A stretch of DNA of 64,000 nt from Viscum album (Eukaryota > Streptophyta > Magnoliopsida > Santalales > Viscaceae): positions 2,129,736,024-2,129,800,023 of the forward strand of contig OY728122.1 of the NCBI GenBank assembly GCA_963277665.1, read 5' to 3'. Each line of letters begins with the position of its first letter. The stretch's first letter is position 1. The notes below the pieces were generated by a model. That model had not been told where the DNA came from. It worked only from the letters and a program-made list of their open reading frames with translations, and searched no databases. A program made the position numbers and the translations under genes. Shown here in pieces: positions 54,353-64,000 of the stretch.

Positions 54353-57300
54353 TGTAATGACCCAAAATTTTTAATAATATTTTCCCCTAATATTGTGTGT
54401 TATATTGTTTTATACTCAACAAAACTGTATCCTTTAATTAATGATTTGAGTATAATTAAATGAGACTATGGGGTTTTGACTATAATATGGCCATTGGTCA
54501 ATATGACAGTTAGAAAATAAATTAATAACATTACAATTATTATTTATAAATTCAAATGATCATGTTTAGTTAATACATATAGAAGAGTTGATGGCATCAT
54601 CCAATAGACTCGGGCCATATGAAGCCCATCTGTCATAGCTAGGGAAGGTGGTAGCATCACTGTGCTTTTCTCTAGATGATTCCCAAGCTGAACTTCAACA
54701 TGTGAATCTAAAACGGAATCGCCTAAGGGAGATGTTCAAGATGATATAAATCACCACTCGGGCAATGTTGTCCAAGCCACACCAAGATTTTATCAACATA
54801 GCACACCTTACACTTAGGTCCTATGCAGGTGTTATAAGGGGGTATGTAATTAAGCCTTAGTTACTTTCATATAATCCTTTTGTATAAATTAAATTATTAC
54901 TTCTTATTATGGAAGAATTATTGAATTTCAAATGTTTGGGTAAATATAGGATGTATATTATTGATGAATTTTGGAAAATAGGGGCATTTTATATAAATTT
55001 TGTATTCTTTAAATAATTAATAATGTTAATTTATTTTCAAAAAATGGTCTTCTACAGTTGTGTTCAGTAGGAAATTTAGAGTATAATAATATCAACTTAT
55101 TTTTTTAATGAATAGTAAGGTATCAATAGTAACGTACCCATATGAATAGTAATAAATAGTAAATTGGCCAAAAAAATAAAAACATCACCCAGGAATGTAT
55201 AAATAAAATTTATACATCTTAAAAGTGGATAAACGGGCGTAGTATATGTTTTGTTATTTTTCTATCTCATAAATATTTTATTTAAAATTTTATAATTAAT
55301 TTAATATTTTAAATTTTAAATTTATTTTCAAATAATTGTATCATAAATTGTTAATTTATTTTCTTATGGTTATATGATAATTTTATGGGACCTTGATTAC
55401 ATTATTTAGATGTTATAAATCTTGTTATAGTTTTGAAGTTGTATTTTTGGAATAAATAAGGATTTTATTTAAAAAAAGAAATTAAAAATATTAAGAAAAT
55501 TATTTTCATAAAAAAGAGTTCATTTTTTATTTCAGATCATCGATATTAGGATAGAGTATATTTTTGGTATTTTTCTGAAAGAGTTGATTTTTCGGTGAAT
55601 AGAAAAAATACAATTTTGAGTTTCTTGTGCTTAATGACATCATTGATGATGTAATCATGGTGAAAATAATATGGTCGGCTTTTGAATAGTATGATGAATT
55701 ATGATGTGTCTCATGTTTTGAATGCCAGGGGAACATACCATGGTCAAGTCCATGGTTTTGCAAATACCACCGATGAGGTGTCCCTTAGAAATTAATAATT
55801 TATTCCCTCATTTTTTTCTTTAAATACCAAGCAATTCCCTCATTATTTTCACTCCAAAATCCACCTCAACTAAGATATGGTCTTTCTACCTCCCAATGAG
55901 TCCTCCCATGGTTCCCTCAAGCCTCCCAAGGTCCCAACCATCAAGCATTCGATGTTACTCTTCAAGGTAAGGGAACCATTCACCCTCTTCTTTTATGTCA
56001 TGAATTCTTTTATGTTGTGTCTTCTAGTTTCCATTTCATTATTTGGGGGTATTTTATTCTATATCCCTACTACTTTCCATTTCATGTCCAAATTCATTTA
56101 TACCCTTTCCACTCTCATCAATTTATTTTCTAAATTTTTATATGATGCCTTTTGGCTGAAGAAATTTTTGTAAAAAAAATTGCATCTTCTCTTTCCTCTC
56201 AAGTTTCATTTTCATGAGGGATGTCATTAAAATTTCCATAAAATGTTCGTATATCTATGTTATTATATATTTATACTATATTATAAGTTATTTATGAGTG
56301 GGATACCCTTGAAACATATTTTTTTTATTTTTTTCTAAAACCATGTTACATAGCCGTTAAGCCGCATAATTTTTGTCTCAAATCTCTCTCTTTTTCTCAA
56401 GATATTTTCATGCATTTTTTATGAGAATATCTAAATATATTTTTATTTTTAGGGTATTAATAAAAAGATAAAATTTATCTATTTTATTCTGGAATTTAAA
56501 TACATATAACCCTCACTCCCTTTCGATGGGTTATAAATGACGTAATGATCATGTTTTTAAGAACTTTTAAAACGCCAGGATTTTGAAATGAAACCCATTT
56601 CTTTTATTTTTTATGGGTTATTTATAAAATTTTTTATTGTCATCAATGTGGATCACATGAAAATAACAACATATTAATCTTTCGCAATGATAGCGCTCCA
56701 ATGTATTGGGTAAAAAATTTAATCTCTAGAGATGACAAGATTCAGGATACCTTGGTGAATAACATTGGTAATTTTTATGAAACCTTTGGGTTGAACCCTG
56801 GTGATATGTTCATGATTATATAAATTAAATGTTGTAGCCACCAATTCATGTTATGGTTTCGGTTCTTTTCATAATGAAATGACTCTACTTCCATTGTTCT
56901 GGTCTTTATGTTTTTATCATGTTCCTATTGATTTCACAAGTAAACTGATTTCCTTGTTTTCTTTACTAGGCCTTCTTCTCACCCTTTCATTCGATTTATG
57001 TCTACAGGTTATGAGATGCAGTAATTATACTTTGGATGAACCTATGATGAAGCCTTACCAGTGTATGTTAAGTATGTTTTTTGTTCTTTTCATGTATTAT
57101 GTACCTGATTTCCATGATACTAGACTTTAAATATCCTCTATATGTAAAATGTAATGAAATGATACGTAATAAAAAGGACGGTTCCATAGTTTTTATCCAA
57201 GAATATTTAGTTATTTATTGAAATTAGGATATAAAAACTTTAGGAATAATCCTATAGAAATGTTAAAATAAAGGAAATCTTCCTGGTATTTTGGTGAGTA

Positions 57301-57450
57301 TTGAGTAAGAGAGTTATTAAGAAAATAAATCCTTGTTTGGATTTGAGCAGGGAAAGGAAGCTCTAGAAAATAAGTACCTAGGAGTGAAAACTCTGACCAA
57401 GAGTTATGAGTTTGACTCAATGTATCCTTGTACTTAACAACGGTCCTTAC
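54353..57450 (+). mobile_element. 5' LTR of the 54-59 kb Ty3/gypsy element
   Basis: It starts TGTAATGACCC, a typical plant gypsy LTR head, and runs to about 200 bp before the gag start. A TATA-like TTTAAATACC (55819), a C-rich leader exon with a TTCAAG|GTAAGGG donor (GT at 55967-55968) and a TCTACAG|GTTATGAG acceptor-like site (57006-57007) fit the layout of the other LTRs in the window. The end near CTTACTACA (about 57453), followed by TTGGTTATGACACTC as a poor primer-binding-site candidate, is tentative. The second LTR is not in view because the element is interrupted at 59565. Open frames 55877-56173 and 56879-57130 fall in this LTR. Confidence 0.5.
55819..55968 (+). promoter_or_regulatory. 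TATA-like box, leader exon and donor
   Basis: TTTAAATACC lies 1466 bp from the LTR start, and the strong donor AAG|GTAAGGG follows 148 bp after it. The leader between them is rich in CTCCCA motifs, like 5' leaders of plant gypsy elements. Confidence 0.42.
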
Positions 57451-57633
57451 TACACTCTTGGTTATGACACTCTTAAGGGATATGTTTGGTTAATCATAAT
57501 CTTTTTATGAATTATTATGAAGGATTTTTAGAGAAATGTAATTGTTTAATGAAGTTTTAAGACACAATATCTTTTATAGTTAAAAGATTCAAAAATGAAA
57601 TAAGTTTCCCACTAAGGTTTATTCATTTAGATA

Positions 57634-58760
57634 ATGGTGGGAAATAGGAGGAACATTGAAAATTGTGACTATAATGGACCATGTGCTGATGGCCCTTTGA
57701 TACAAGCTGGAATGGAAACTTTCATGCGAATGATGAACCAACTGACTCAAGTTATAGGAAATAATATGAATCCAGTAGAGAGAAGATCTCATCGTGAAGG
57801 GAACAAATTTCTGTGGAATCCTTTATGTGTAAACAACCCCCAAAATTCAGTGGATCTACTGACCCATTGATTTTTAAATAGTGGCTTAGCTCTATCAAGA
57901 AGAACCTTTCTGTTTATTGATGTTCTAAACAAGAGAAGGTTACCCTGTCTTTCTATAGCTTAGAGGAAAAAGATGATCAGTGGTGGGAACTGATTAAAAA
58001 CACAAGCCAAGAATGGATGTTGAAGCTATGGAGTGGGAATAGTTCATAGGGATATTATTCAACAATTATTTCTCTCGATTGATGAGAACAATAATGAAGA
58101 CGGAGTTTCTCGAACTGAAGCATAAGGAGAATGAATCTGTGGGAATCTATAAGATGAAATTCCCAAGGCTTTCATGTTACACCTATAGCATTGTCATGCA
58201 TCCAAATGGTATGGTTGATAGATTCTTCGGTGGACTGAGACCTCATCTACGGAATAATCTATTCAACTGAGACAATGATAGCTATGAGGAGATTGTACGG
58301 AGTGAAATGAAAGTCGAGCTAGAGTTTTTTGAGACACGGTGGTCTCATAAATCTAACCACAAGAAAGATCGATAAGGCCCAACTTATGGAGGATCTTTGA
58401 TTAGGGAATAGGACGCAAGCAAGTGCAACATCCAACCTGTAATAATTGAGGGAAATATCATTCGGGGAACTTCTTGCTCAGGAGTGGGAAATGCTACAAG
58501 TGTGTAAGAGAAGGTCATATTGAATGGTATTGTCCTAGTGAGGTGAAACCACAACTTCAAAACACTAACAACAAGGGGAAGATGGTGCAGGCCTTACCTG
58601 ATGTCTAGTGCTTTAAGTGGGGACAATAAGGGAACTTTTCAAATAAATGTCCAATTCCAAGGGTAGTGGATGGGAACCACCATCAGCCTCAAGAAAGGCC
58701 AAGGGAGAAAGGTTGTGGTTTTTCTATCACAACAACTGTAGTTGAACCTCTGAATTATGT
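57634..58760 (+). pseudogene. Ty3/gypsy gag with zinc knuckles
   Basis: A start ATG at 57634 opens 78 codons in frame with gag-like sequence (ETFMRMMNQLTQ and, near the end, the KF.WNPL.VNNPQNSVD stretch, a worn PPxFxGSxD block). After a frameshift come WLSSIKKNLSVY, EKVTLSFYSLEEKDDQWWE (about 57.94-57.99 kb), and then the open piece 58079-58270 with EFLELKHKENESVGIYKMKF and RFFGGLRPHLRNNLF, both hallmark Ty3/gypsy capsid blocks. The first zinc knuckle is perfect, CYKCVREGHIEWYC (58492-58533, C-X2-C-X4-H-X4-C). A second at 58609 has lost one Cys and the His and contains a stop. Gag would build the virus-like particle. Several stops and shifts make this a pseudogene. Confidence 0.88.
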
Positions 58761-59564
58761 GGTAGCAGGTACCCATGTTTTTCTCTCAATGATATCATAT
58801 ACATAGTTTGATACTGGTTTTACACTTTCTTTTATGTCCTCCAAGTTTTCATATAATTTATAATCAACATACAATTTTCTAAAAGTAGAGTTATCTGTCA
58901 AGACCACATGAGGGATTATCCAAGCATTGTCAGTATTTAGAAACTCTAGTATTTACTTTAGTGAGCACAATCTTATCGCTAATCTAGTAATCATTTCCAT
59001 GCAGGAATTCGACATTATACTAGGGATAGACTAGATCTCAACGTAAAATGTTATGATCAAATGCAGAAGCAAGGAAATCTTAGTAGTCTTGAATTGAGAA
59101 CCTTCCATTATCTTCCAAGGAGAGACATCTCAACCTGATCTTTGTCTTGAAGAACCTCCAATATCCTTCTTTATGGAGTAGATCTAAGAAGAGGATGAAG
59201 GAAATGAGAGATCGAGGATATAAAATGTCTCTATTGTCTAAGAATACATTAATGTATATCCTGAGGAGTTGTATGTACCTCCCCCAGAAAGATAGATAGA
59301 GTTCTCTATTGAACTCATACTTGGATCTCATCCAATATCAAATTCCCCGTATTGGACGACAAATGTGGAGATAGAGAAATTAATGAAATAACTCCAAGAT
59401 CTTTTGGAGAAGGGTTTTATCCGACGGAGTGTGTCTCCTTGGGAAGCAACTATTCTTTTTGTAATGAAGAACGATGGATCGATGTAGCTATGCATTGATT
59501 ATAGAGAAGTGAATGGGATCAATGTGAAGAACAAATACCCTCTTCCAATAATTTATGACATATT
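58761..59564 (+). pseudogene. Ty3/gypsy protease and start of RT
   Basis: It continues from gag. The protease active-site block FDTGFTLSFMSSKF sits at 58807, with the DTG triad intact, and the second block FDIILGID lies near 59009. Then comes the protease-RT linker with EYINVYPEELYVPPPE (PEVFPEELPGLPPE block), followed by [26 protein letters not shown] and LCIDYREVNG, and NKYPLPIIYD ending at about 59558. This is the RT fingers. There it stops in mid-domain because a CACTA transposon begins at 59565. Internal stops (for example after DGSM) show decay in addition to the insertion. Confidence 0.88.
59562..59564. repeat. putative 3-bp CACTA target site
   Basis: ATT precedes the transposon end. 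CACTA elements duplicate 3 bp, but the other end lies outside the window, so it cannot be confirmed here. Confidence 0.3.
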
Positions 59565-59584
59565 TACTACAACAAAACCAGCTA

Positions 59585-60006
59585 TTACCGGCGGTTTTTT
59601 TCATATAGTGGCAGTTTAAACTGCCGCTATATGGTTTGGTGGCGGTTTATAGAAACCGTCGCTAAACTGGGCATCGGCAATCTATTAGCGGCGGTTTTTT
59701 CCATTTTGCGGCCGTTTGAGGGAAGCGTCGTAGATGCCTCATTTCGCGGTGGTTTTCGTGACTTTAGCGGCATTTTTATGGGTGCCGGATTTTTTTTATT
59801 CGCGGTGGTTTTAACCACCACGATATTCAGGCGTTTGATGTGCCTCTATCGCGGCGGTGAAAACCGCCACTAAAAATAAACCAATTACATTTTTGCGGCG
59901 GTTTTGACTGCCATTAATGGTTTACAAGTAAAGCATTAGCGGCGGTTATAACAACCGCGAAATTCTGACCAGTAAAGCATTGGCGGCGGTGAAACCCGTC
60001 GCGACA
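59585..60006. repeat. CACTA subterminal palindromic array
   Basis: About eleven units follow the pattern GCGGCGGTTT-spacer-AAACCGCCGC, often with TTA or CTAA borders. Examples are GGCGGTTTATAGAAACCGTC (59642), TCGCGGCGGTGAAAACCGCC (about 59848) and AGCGGCGGTTATAACAACCG (about 59939). Subterminal repeats in En/Spm elements bind the TNPA-type protein needed for excision. It is by far the most G+C-rich patch in the window. Both strands stay open through it (59631-59873 plus, 59627-59821 minus), but these frames follow the repeats and are not genes. Confidence 0.85.
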
Positions 60007-60099
60007 TGCTAACCAGAAAAAAAAATGCAATTTTGCTTCTACTGCTCCACTTCCTCGAAAAACAAATCAAACCAAAAAATGAAATATAAGACAACATAC

Positions 60100-60880
60100 A
60101 AACAAATAAAATGTTATTTCTAACTTGGTATCCCCAACATGATGAAACAGGAGACATTATTCAAACAATCGACCATAATTCTATAGTGATAATAATCAAT
60201 AATGGATCTATAGGGAAGCATGAAATCCATTCCAATAATTACATCATACAGTTACATAATGGGAAAGAATGAATTCTATATAAAAAACATTTTCCCATAT
60301 GATAGGGAAAATAATTCCATCAGTGAACAATCATTGATCGAATAACCAATGAGGTTTACAGATTCTTAATGACACATAAATACACTATATCAAGGACCAG
60401 AATCTCTAGAAATGTATCAAATATAACATTTTATGATGCACTTGTGTCAAATAATGTAGAATCTATAGTATAGGTTACTAGATTAGTACCTCAAACAATA
60501 TATGAATTTTAATTATTCTCCCTATCATATGTTGAATGTCATTTAGTTTTCCCATACCATGACTCTATGCTACAACCTGACTATTCTGAGTGGGATCACA
60601 TTTCATGCATATTAATTCCTGAGTCTAGTATCAACTATGTCAACTACCACCTTGTCCTTAGTAGTATGTGGTATTATAGCTACATCCCCACTAAAAATTA
60701 AGAGGACCCACATAATAATGTGGAATATGTAAATATCTTATCCCCCTAGGAGGAACTGGTGGAAAAGTTTTGAAGATGTGCAAGATATGACCCAAACTCC
60801 TATAACCTCTACATTCAACTAGATACACCGTACATTGGGAGAAAAGATTTGTATCTTCTCTAAATCTACTCATATTGTGT
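60100..60880 (-). pseudogene. Ty3/gypsy gag end and protease, minus strand
   Basis: Read on the minus strand from 60880, a zinc-knuckle-like CRGYRSLGHILHIF (near 60.8 kb; C-X2-Y-X4-H, last Cys lost) is followed by the protease active site LFDTSAS (60434-60453; DTG changed to DTS). Then comes the downstream protease block LYDVIIGMDFMLPYRSIIDY (60190-60250; family form FDVILGMDWLSKYHAIIDC). Order and spacing fit gag-protease of a Ty3/gypsy element. RT should follow at lower coordinates, but the CACTA subterminal array is met at about 60.0 kb. Stops are frequent. The fragment lies inside the CACTA boundaries, so it is nested in or captured by it. Confidence 0.65.
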
Positions 60881-62373
60881 TAATGAGTCACCCAATTTAT
60901 GGTAGAATAGTTTTGTGTCTTCCCTTTAACCATTATTAGAATATTCTAGGTGACTTCAGTGACCAGAACATGCATATTTTCTTATTCTATTGAAGGAGAA
61001 TGTGTATGGGCCTGATCTTTTCCTCCATTTCATATACATATATACCGATGTTAATCAAGTCAATGGGAAAGGATATGGTTATTCCCTATATTTTGTACCA
61101 AAATATTCTTGGTGGTTACTTCGAATAATACCACATTATACCGAAAAGCTTAGTAAATGTGCGAAAATGTGTCCTCCGGCTCATTGATTTCCACCATATT
61201 TAGTTAGTGGGATTCTTTGGAGTGTATAGATGTAGGGCCATGTTCTTGGTTGATTTTTCACTACCCTCAGTGGGTTGTCCTGACTACCTAGGTTTGGGGG
61301 ACTTAGGTCAGACTCCCGAGGTAAACACACACATCATATAGAGGTTTTATTTCTTTGTAGCATTGGTGATGGTGAATGCTAGAGGGAGCATTTTTGAGGT
61401 TCCCTTATGCTATCTAGATGAGTCCATCAGTGACCTCTTGATCAACCTCCCTAGATAAGGTAGGAACATGTTATTTCCTTCCATGGATATGACCATGAAA
61501 TGGTTTGAGATGGAAACTATTTACAACAAATTATGTTCCACTAGTCATTGTTGAGTAGACATCTAGTAGGGATTTTTGAGATAAATAGATTTTTTAGCTT
61601 CCTCTAAAGATGGAAAGGTACCATTTAGGTATGACTCCCAAACTAGTGAATTTGAGACCCAATGTTGAGAGTGAAAGGTTGATAATAGATCCCTAGTTTT
61701 AAATGAGGATCTAACTTGTGCAGTTGTTGAAGCATGTGTGTTCTTAAAGTAGTAAAATGTCATTTGGATCAAAGGGGGTTCTAGTTGAAAGTGCCAGAAT
61801 ACTTATGAGAAAAATTTACAATAAATCCTCATGAAACAAGAATATCAATAAATAAACACATGTATAATCAATTGTATCGGATCCATGTCTGTCCACATTT
61901 CATATTTTGAGAGAGAAAAAGGATCCTAACATGTGGGTGACACACGCATTTTGTTTAAGGTTCCATGTTAGGTTCACCATTTTTGTTTCCAACTACTTTT
62001 ATTGGTGAGTATATGATTTGTATCACATGATTAGGCTTAACCACATTCCCATCATCCTCTTATGTTTGGTCTCTATACTTCCTACTAGGTTCCAATTTAT
62101 ATAACCAGAACAAAATAACAAAAGTATCACTCTTTATTAATCTAAAATATCGACTACCAATTCAAACACAGGCCTAAATGGAATGATGTATACCACACTC
62201 GAGAAATCAAGACATAAAATGAAACATCATAAATCAAAAAAATGCATAGAAGGAAACATGAGAAATCAAGAAAATGTTAGGACATGGAAATTTTTAGTGG
62301 CAACTATGTGCCATACATGTTACATATACAAACCAACCATTCTCATATTTTTTTCAACACATCAATAATACTA
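60881..62373. other. uncertain filler between gypsy fragment and transposase
   Basis: It may contain upstream gag of the minus-strand gypsy piece. The minus open frame 61563-61772 has a mixed composition but matches nothing I can name. 61.8-62.37 kb is probably the transposase 3' untranslated region and element DNA. No terminal repeats marking an insertion were seen. Confidence 0.35.
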
Positions 62374-64000
62374 CTACTCATTTTCCGATGATGCATCGTC
62401 ACCCTCTCCACCTCCATCTCCAATACATGTTGCCACCTGTAAGAACATTATATTGAAAATTAAATATTGTTGCATATTTATAATTAAACTTAAAACCAGT
62501 AAAAGTTTTCAAACTAAATGATTTTGATTTTTTGTGATTTACATACTCACCGCTAGTTGATGCACTACCACCGGGGGCATATCTACTCATACGCTAACGT
62601 ATTTCAAGAAACTCTTTCTGCAAAGCAGATATCTGATCCCCCTGCTAGTGAACTATGTTTCATAGAGAAGACATCTCCCTCTGAGAATCTTCAGGTATGA
62701 AATGACTATAACCAGGAGTAGATGCAGCTGGAATCCCTGGTGGCCTTCCAAAGACCTCAGATGGTACTGGTCCCAAACACATCCCGTGCAATCTACCAGG
62801 ATGCTCCTTCCCAAGGACTTTAGCAACCGGGTCATCCTGGGAGACTGAGTAGGATTTCCCTGGATTGGAATCCCATATTTCTTTAATTTTTACCTATAAA
62901 TAAAATATCAATATATATTAACACAGTAAAAACTGATAATAAGTTATTATAATAAAAAATTGACTTCATACCCCAACTTCTTTTCCAGGCCCACTAACAA
63001 AACTTCCATCTGTTTTTTTATGAACATCTCACCATAGTTCAGTTCGGGATGTTTCATGCCCTAAACTCTGTGACTGCATTAAAAAAAAATCAACAATTTA
63101 ATATGTTAAATAGATAATATTTTCTTATAAATATTTAAACTAATTAAAAGATTACCAATGGAATTCGGCTTCTAAAAAAGCTTTTTGAGCCCGCACTGTG
63201 TGGGATGAATTTCTTTGCCCGGTTTGATGCATTCTGTCTTGAGAGATCCTAAAATAAATAAAATCCAATTTAATAATAATGTATTCAAGGTCATATCCTC
63301 TTTATATACATGTATAAATGTAAAATGAAGATAATATAATAATATCTATTTCAATACCATCCGTTTCTCATCACGATGACTATCGACAAAAACTTTCCAC
63401 TGTTCTTTCAGAACCCCACTGGGTAGCTTCTCATACATTTGTCACACGGTCAACGAAGTATCGTTGACATCACACCACAACCTCCATTTGAAATCTTTCC
63501 ATTTTTTACCAAGATGTTTCAATGTCCACTTTCGTGTTATCACATCAGCAACAGTAAAGTGGAAGAACATCTGTATACAAAAATTCATTTTGAACATATT
63601 AGTAACCTGAGATTCAATTAAACCATAAAGTAATAAAATTACCTTTATTTGAGAGTCAAAAACATTATTTTTCCAGTTGGAGGCATGTGCCTCTAATAAT
63701 CATATTAAATAGGTAGGGAAATGGGCTCTGCTACCAGCTGACCTATAATCTGTCCAAGTAACCCTGCGGCGTCATCCGTCGGGACCCCAAAAGAATCAAA
63801 TGCCACCACTATCTTCTCACCATTCATGTTCCAAAAATCTGAGCTTTTTATGTGTTTTTCCATGGTTTCATTTTTTTCATCTGCAATGAGCAAACAATTA
63901 GTATAAACAAAATGAAATAAATTTATTTAAACAAAATTTGTACCTATGATTGTGACCCTCCAGAATGTCCATGATGAACTGGAAGGGGCATGTCGGTGCC
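62374..64000 (-). pseudogene. CACTA Ptta/En/Spm-type transposase gene (TNPA-like), 3' part
   Basis: Seven minus-strand exons with GT-AG borders are visible: 63944 to beyond 64000, 63643-63880, 63358-63570, 63156-63248, 62972-63073, 62551-62893 and 62374-62436. The order of motifs matches the plant Ptta/En/Spm protein region (Transposase_24): SFGVPTDDAAGLLGQIIGQL, KWTLKHLGKKWKDFKWRLW, KEQWKVFVDSHRDEKRM, NRAKKFIPHSAGSKSFFRSR (family NR.KQ..PHT.GSKSFAR), RTELW.DVHKKTDGSFV, DDPVAKVLGKEHPGRLHGM followed by GPVPSEVFG, a short coiled-coil-like QISALQKEFLEIR and an acidic end EGDDASSENE with stop TAG at 62374-62376. Such proteins bind the subterminal repeats. In-frame stops occur in at least four exons, so it is a pseudogene; introns and motifs are nonetheless far better kept than anything else here. 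Confidence 0.8.

Larger units (their letters stand above)
59565..64000 (-). mobile_element. CACTA (En/Spm) transposon, one end in view
   Basis: The terminus TACTACAACAAAA matches the CACTACAA(G/C)AAAA ends of plant CACTA elements except for C-to-T at the first base. It is followed by an array of short palindromes built on GCGGCGGTTT and, further in, by a minus-strand multi-exon gene of the Ptta/En/Spm type. The gene points toward this terminus, so this is the element's 3' end and the 5' end with the main transposase (TNP2 type) lies beyond base 64000. The element interrupts the RT of a Ty3/gypsy copy, so it is younger than that copy. Confidence 0.8.

Noticed and set aside
55877..56173. 98-codon ORF with a possible signal/membrane segment
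   Set aside because: Its first 30 codons are the C-rich leader, the strong AAG|GTAAGG donor lies inside it, and the rest is T-rich intron-like sequence.
59627..59873. Overlapping ORFs on both strands, one alanine/glycine-rich
   Set aside because: They are by-products of the G+C-rich CACTA subterminal palindromes, which lack stop codons on either strand.
59585..60006. CRISPR-like array
   Set aside because: The units are palindromes of unequal spacing inside a plant transposon end; there are no uniform repeats with unique spacers and no cas genes.

Overview
The window is plant nuclear DNA made almost entirely of old, nested transposable elements. No intact host gene is supported anywhere. The plant assignment rests on three things: Ty3/gypsy retrotransposons of plant type (gag, protease, RT, RNase H and integrase signatures), a tRNA-Met-type primer site, and a CACTA (En/Spm) transposon whose transposase gene carries the plant Ptta/En/Spm-type region (Transposase_24-like). 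The DNA is very A+T-rich by eye (not counted), and LTR pairs differ mostly by transitions. Both fit a large, methylated, TE-rich genome, probably an angiosperm; the species cannot be told.

Layout. (1) 1-19.3 kb, then 19.3-21.56 and 32.72-35.6 kb: three diverged copies of one long LTR (about 4-5.4 kb each) in the same orientation, starting at 1084, 12028 and 19310. Each is preceded by a polypurine-like tract. Between the first two lies a decayed internal region with one recognisable RT scrap at 10.9 kb. (2) 21559-32715: a structurally complete element inserted in the third LTR, with perfect 5-bp target duplications (TATCA), LTRs of 4687 and 4915 bp, and a 1555-bp internal region without visible coding. 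Its primer-binding site places it on the minus strand. It is a LARD-like non-autonomous retroelement. (3) 40.6-48.3 kb: a Ty3/gypsy element with two decayed LTRs and a rearranged centre. A quasi-palindrome of LTR sequence is centred near 42691, the RT fingers/palm lie on the minus strand, and RT thumb, RNase H and integrase lie on the plus strand. (4) 48.3-54.35 kb: A+T-rich sequence with nothing recognisable. (5) 54353-59564: another Ty3/gypsy element (LTR, gag, zinc knuckles, protease, start of RT). (6) From 59565 to beyond the window: a CACTA element inserted in that RT, with a palindromic subterminal array (59.58-60.01 kb), a minus-strand gypsy gag/protease fragment (about 60.1-60.9 kb) and a multi-exon minus-strand transposase pseudogene (62.37 kb to window end).

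The best structural observation is that unrelated-looking LTRs here share one layout: a TATA-like box about 1.4-1.85 kb into the LTR and a GT splice donor about 145-180 bp after it. In four of them a conserved acceptor lies near the LTR end, implying a spliced leader. No new gene system (defence, CRISPR, biosynthetic) was found; the interest is in element architecture and rearrangement.
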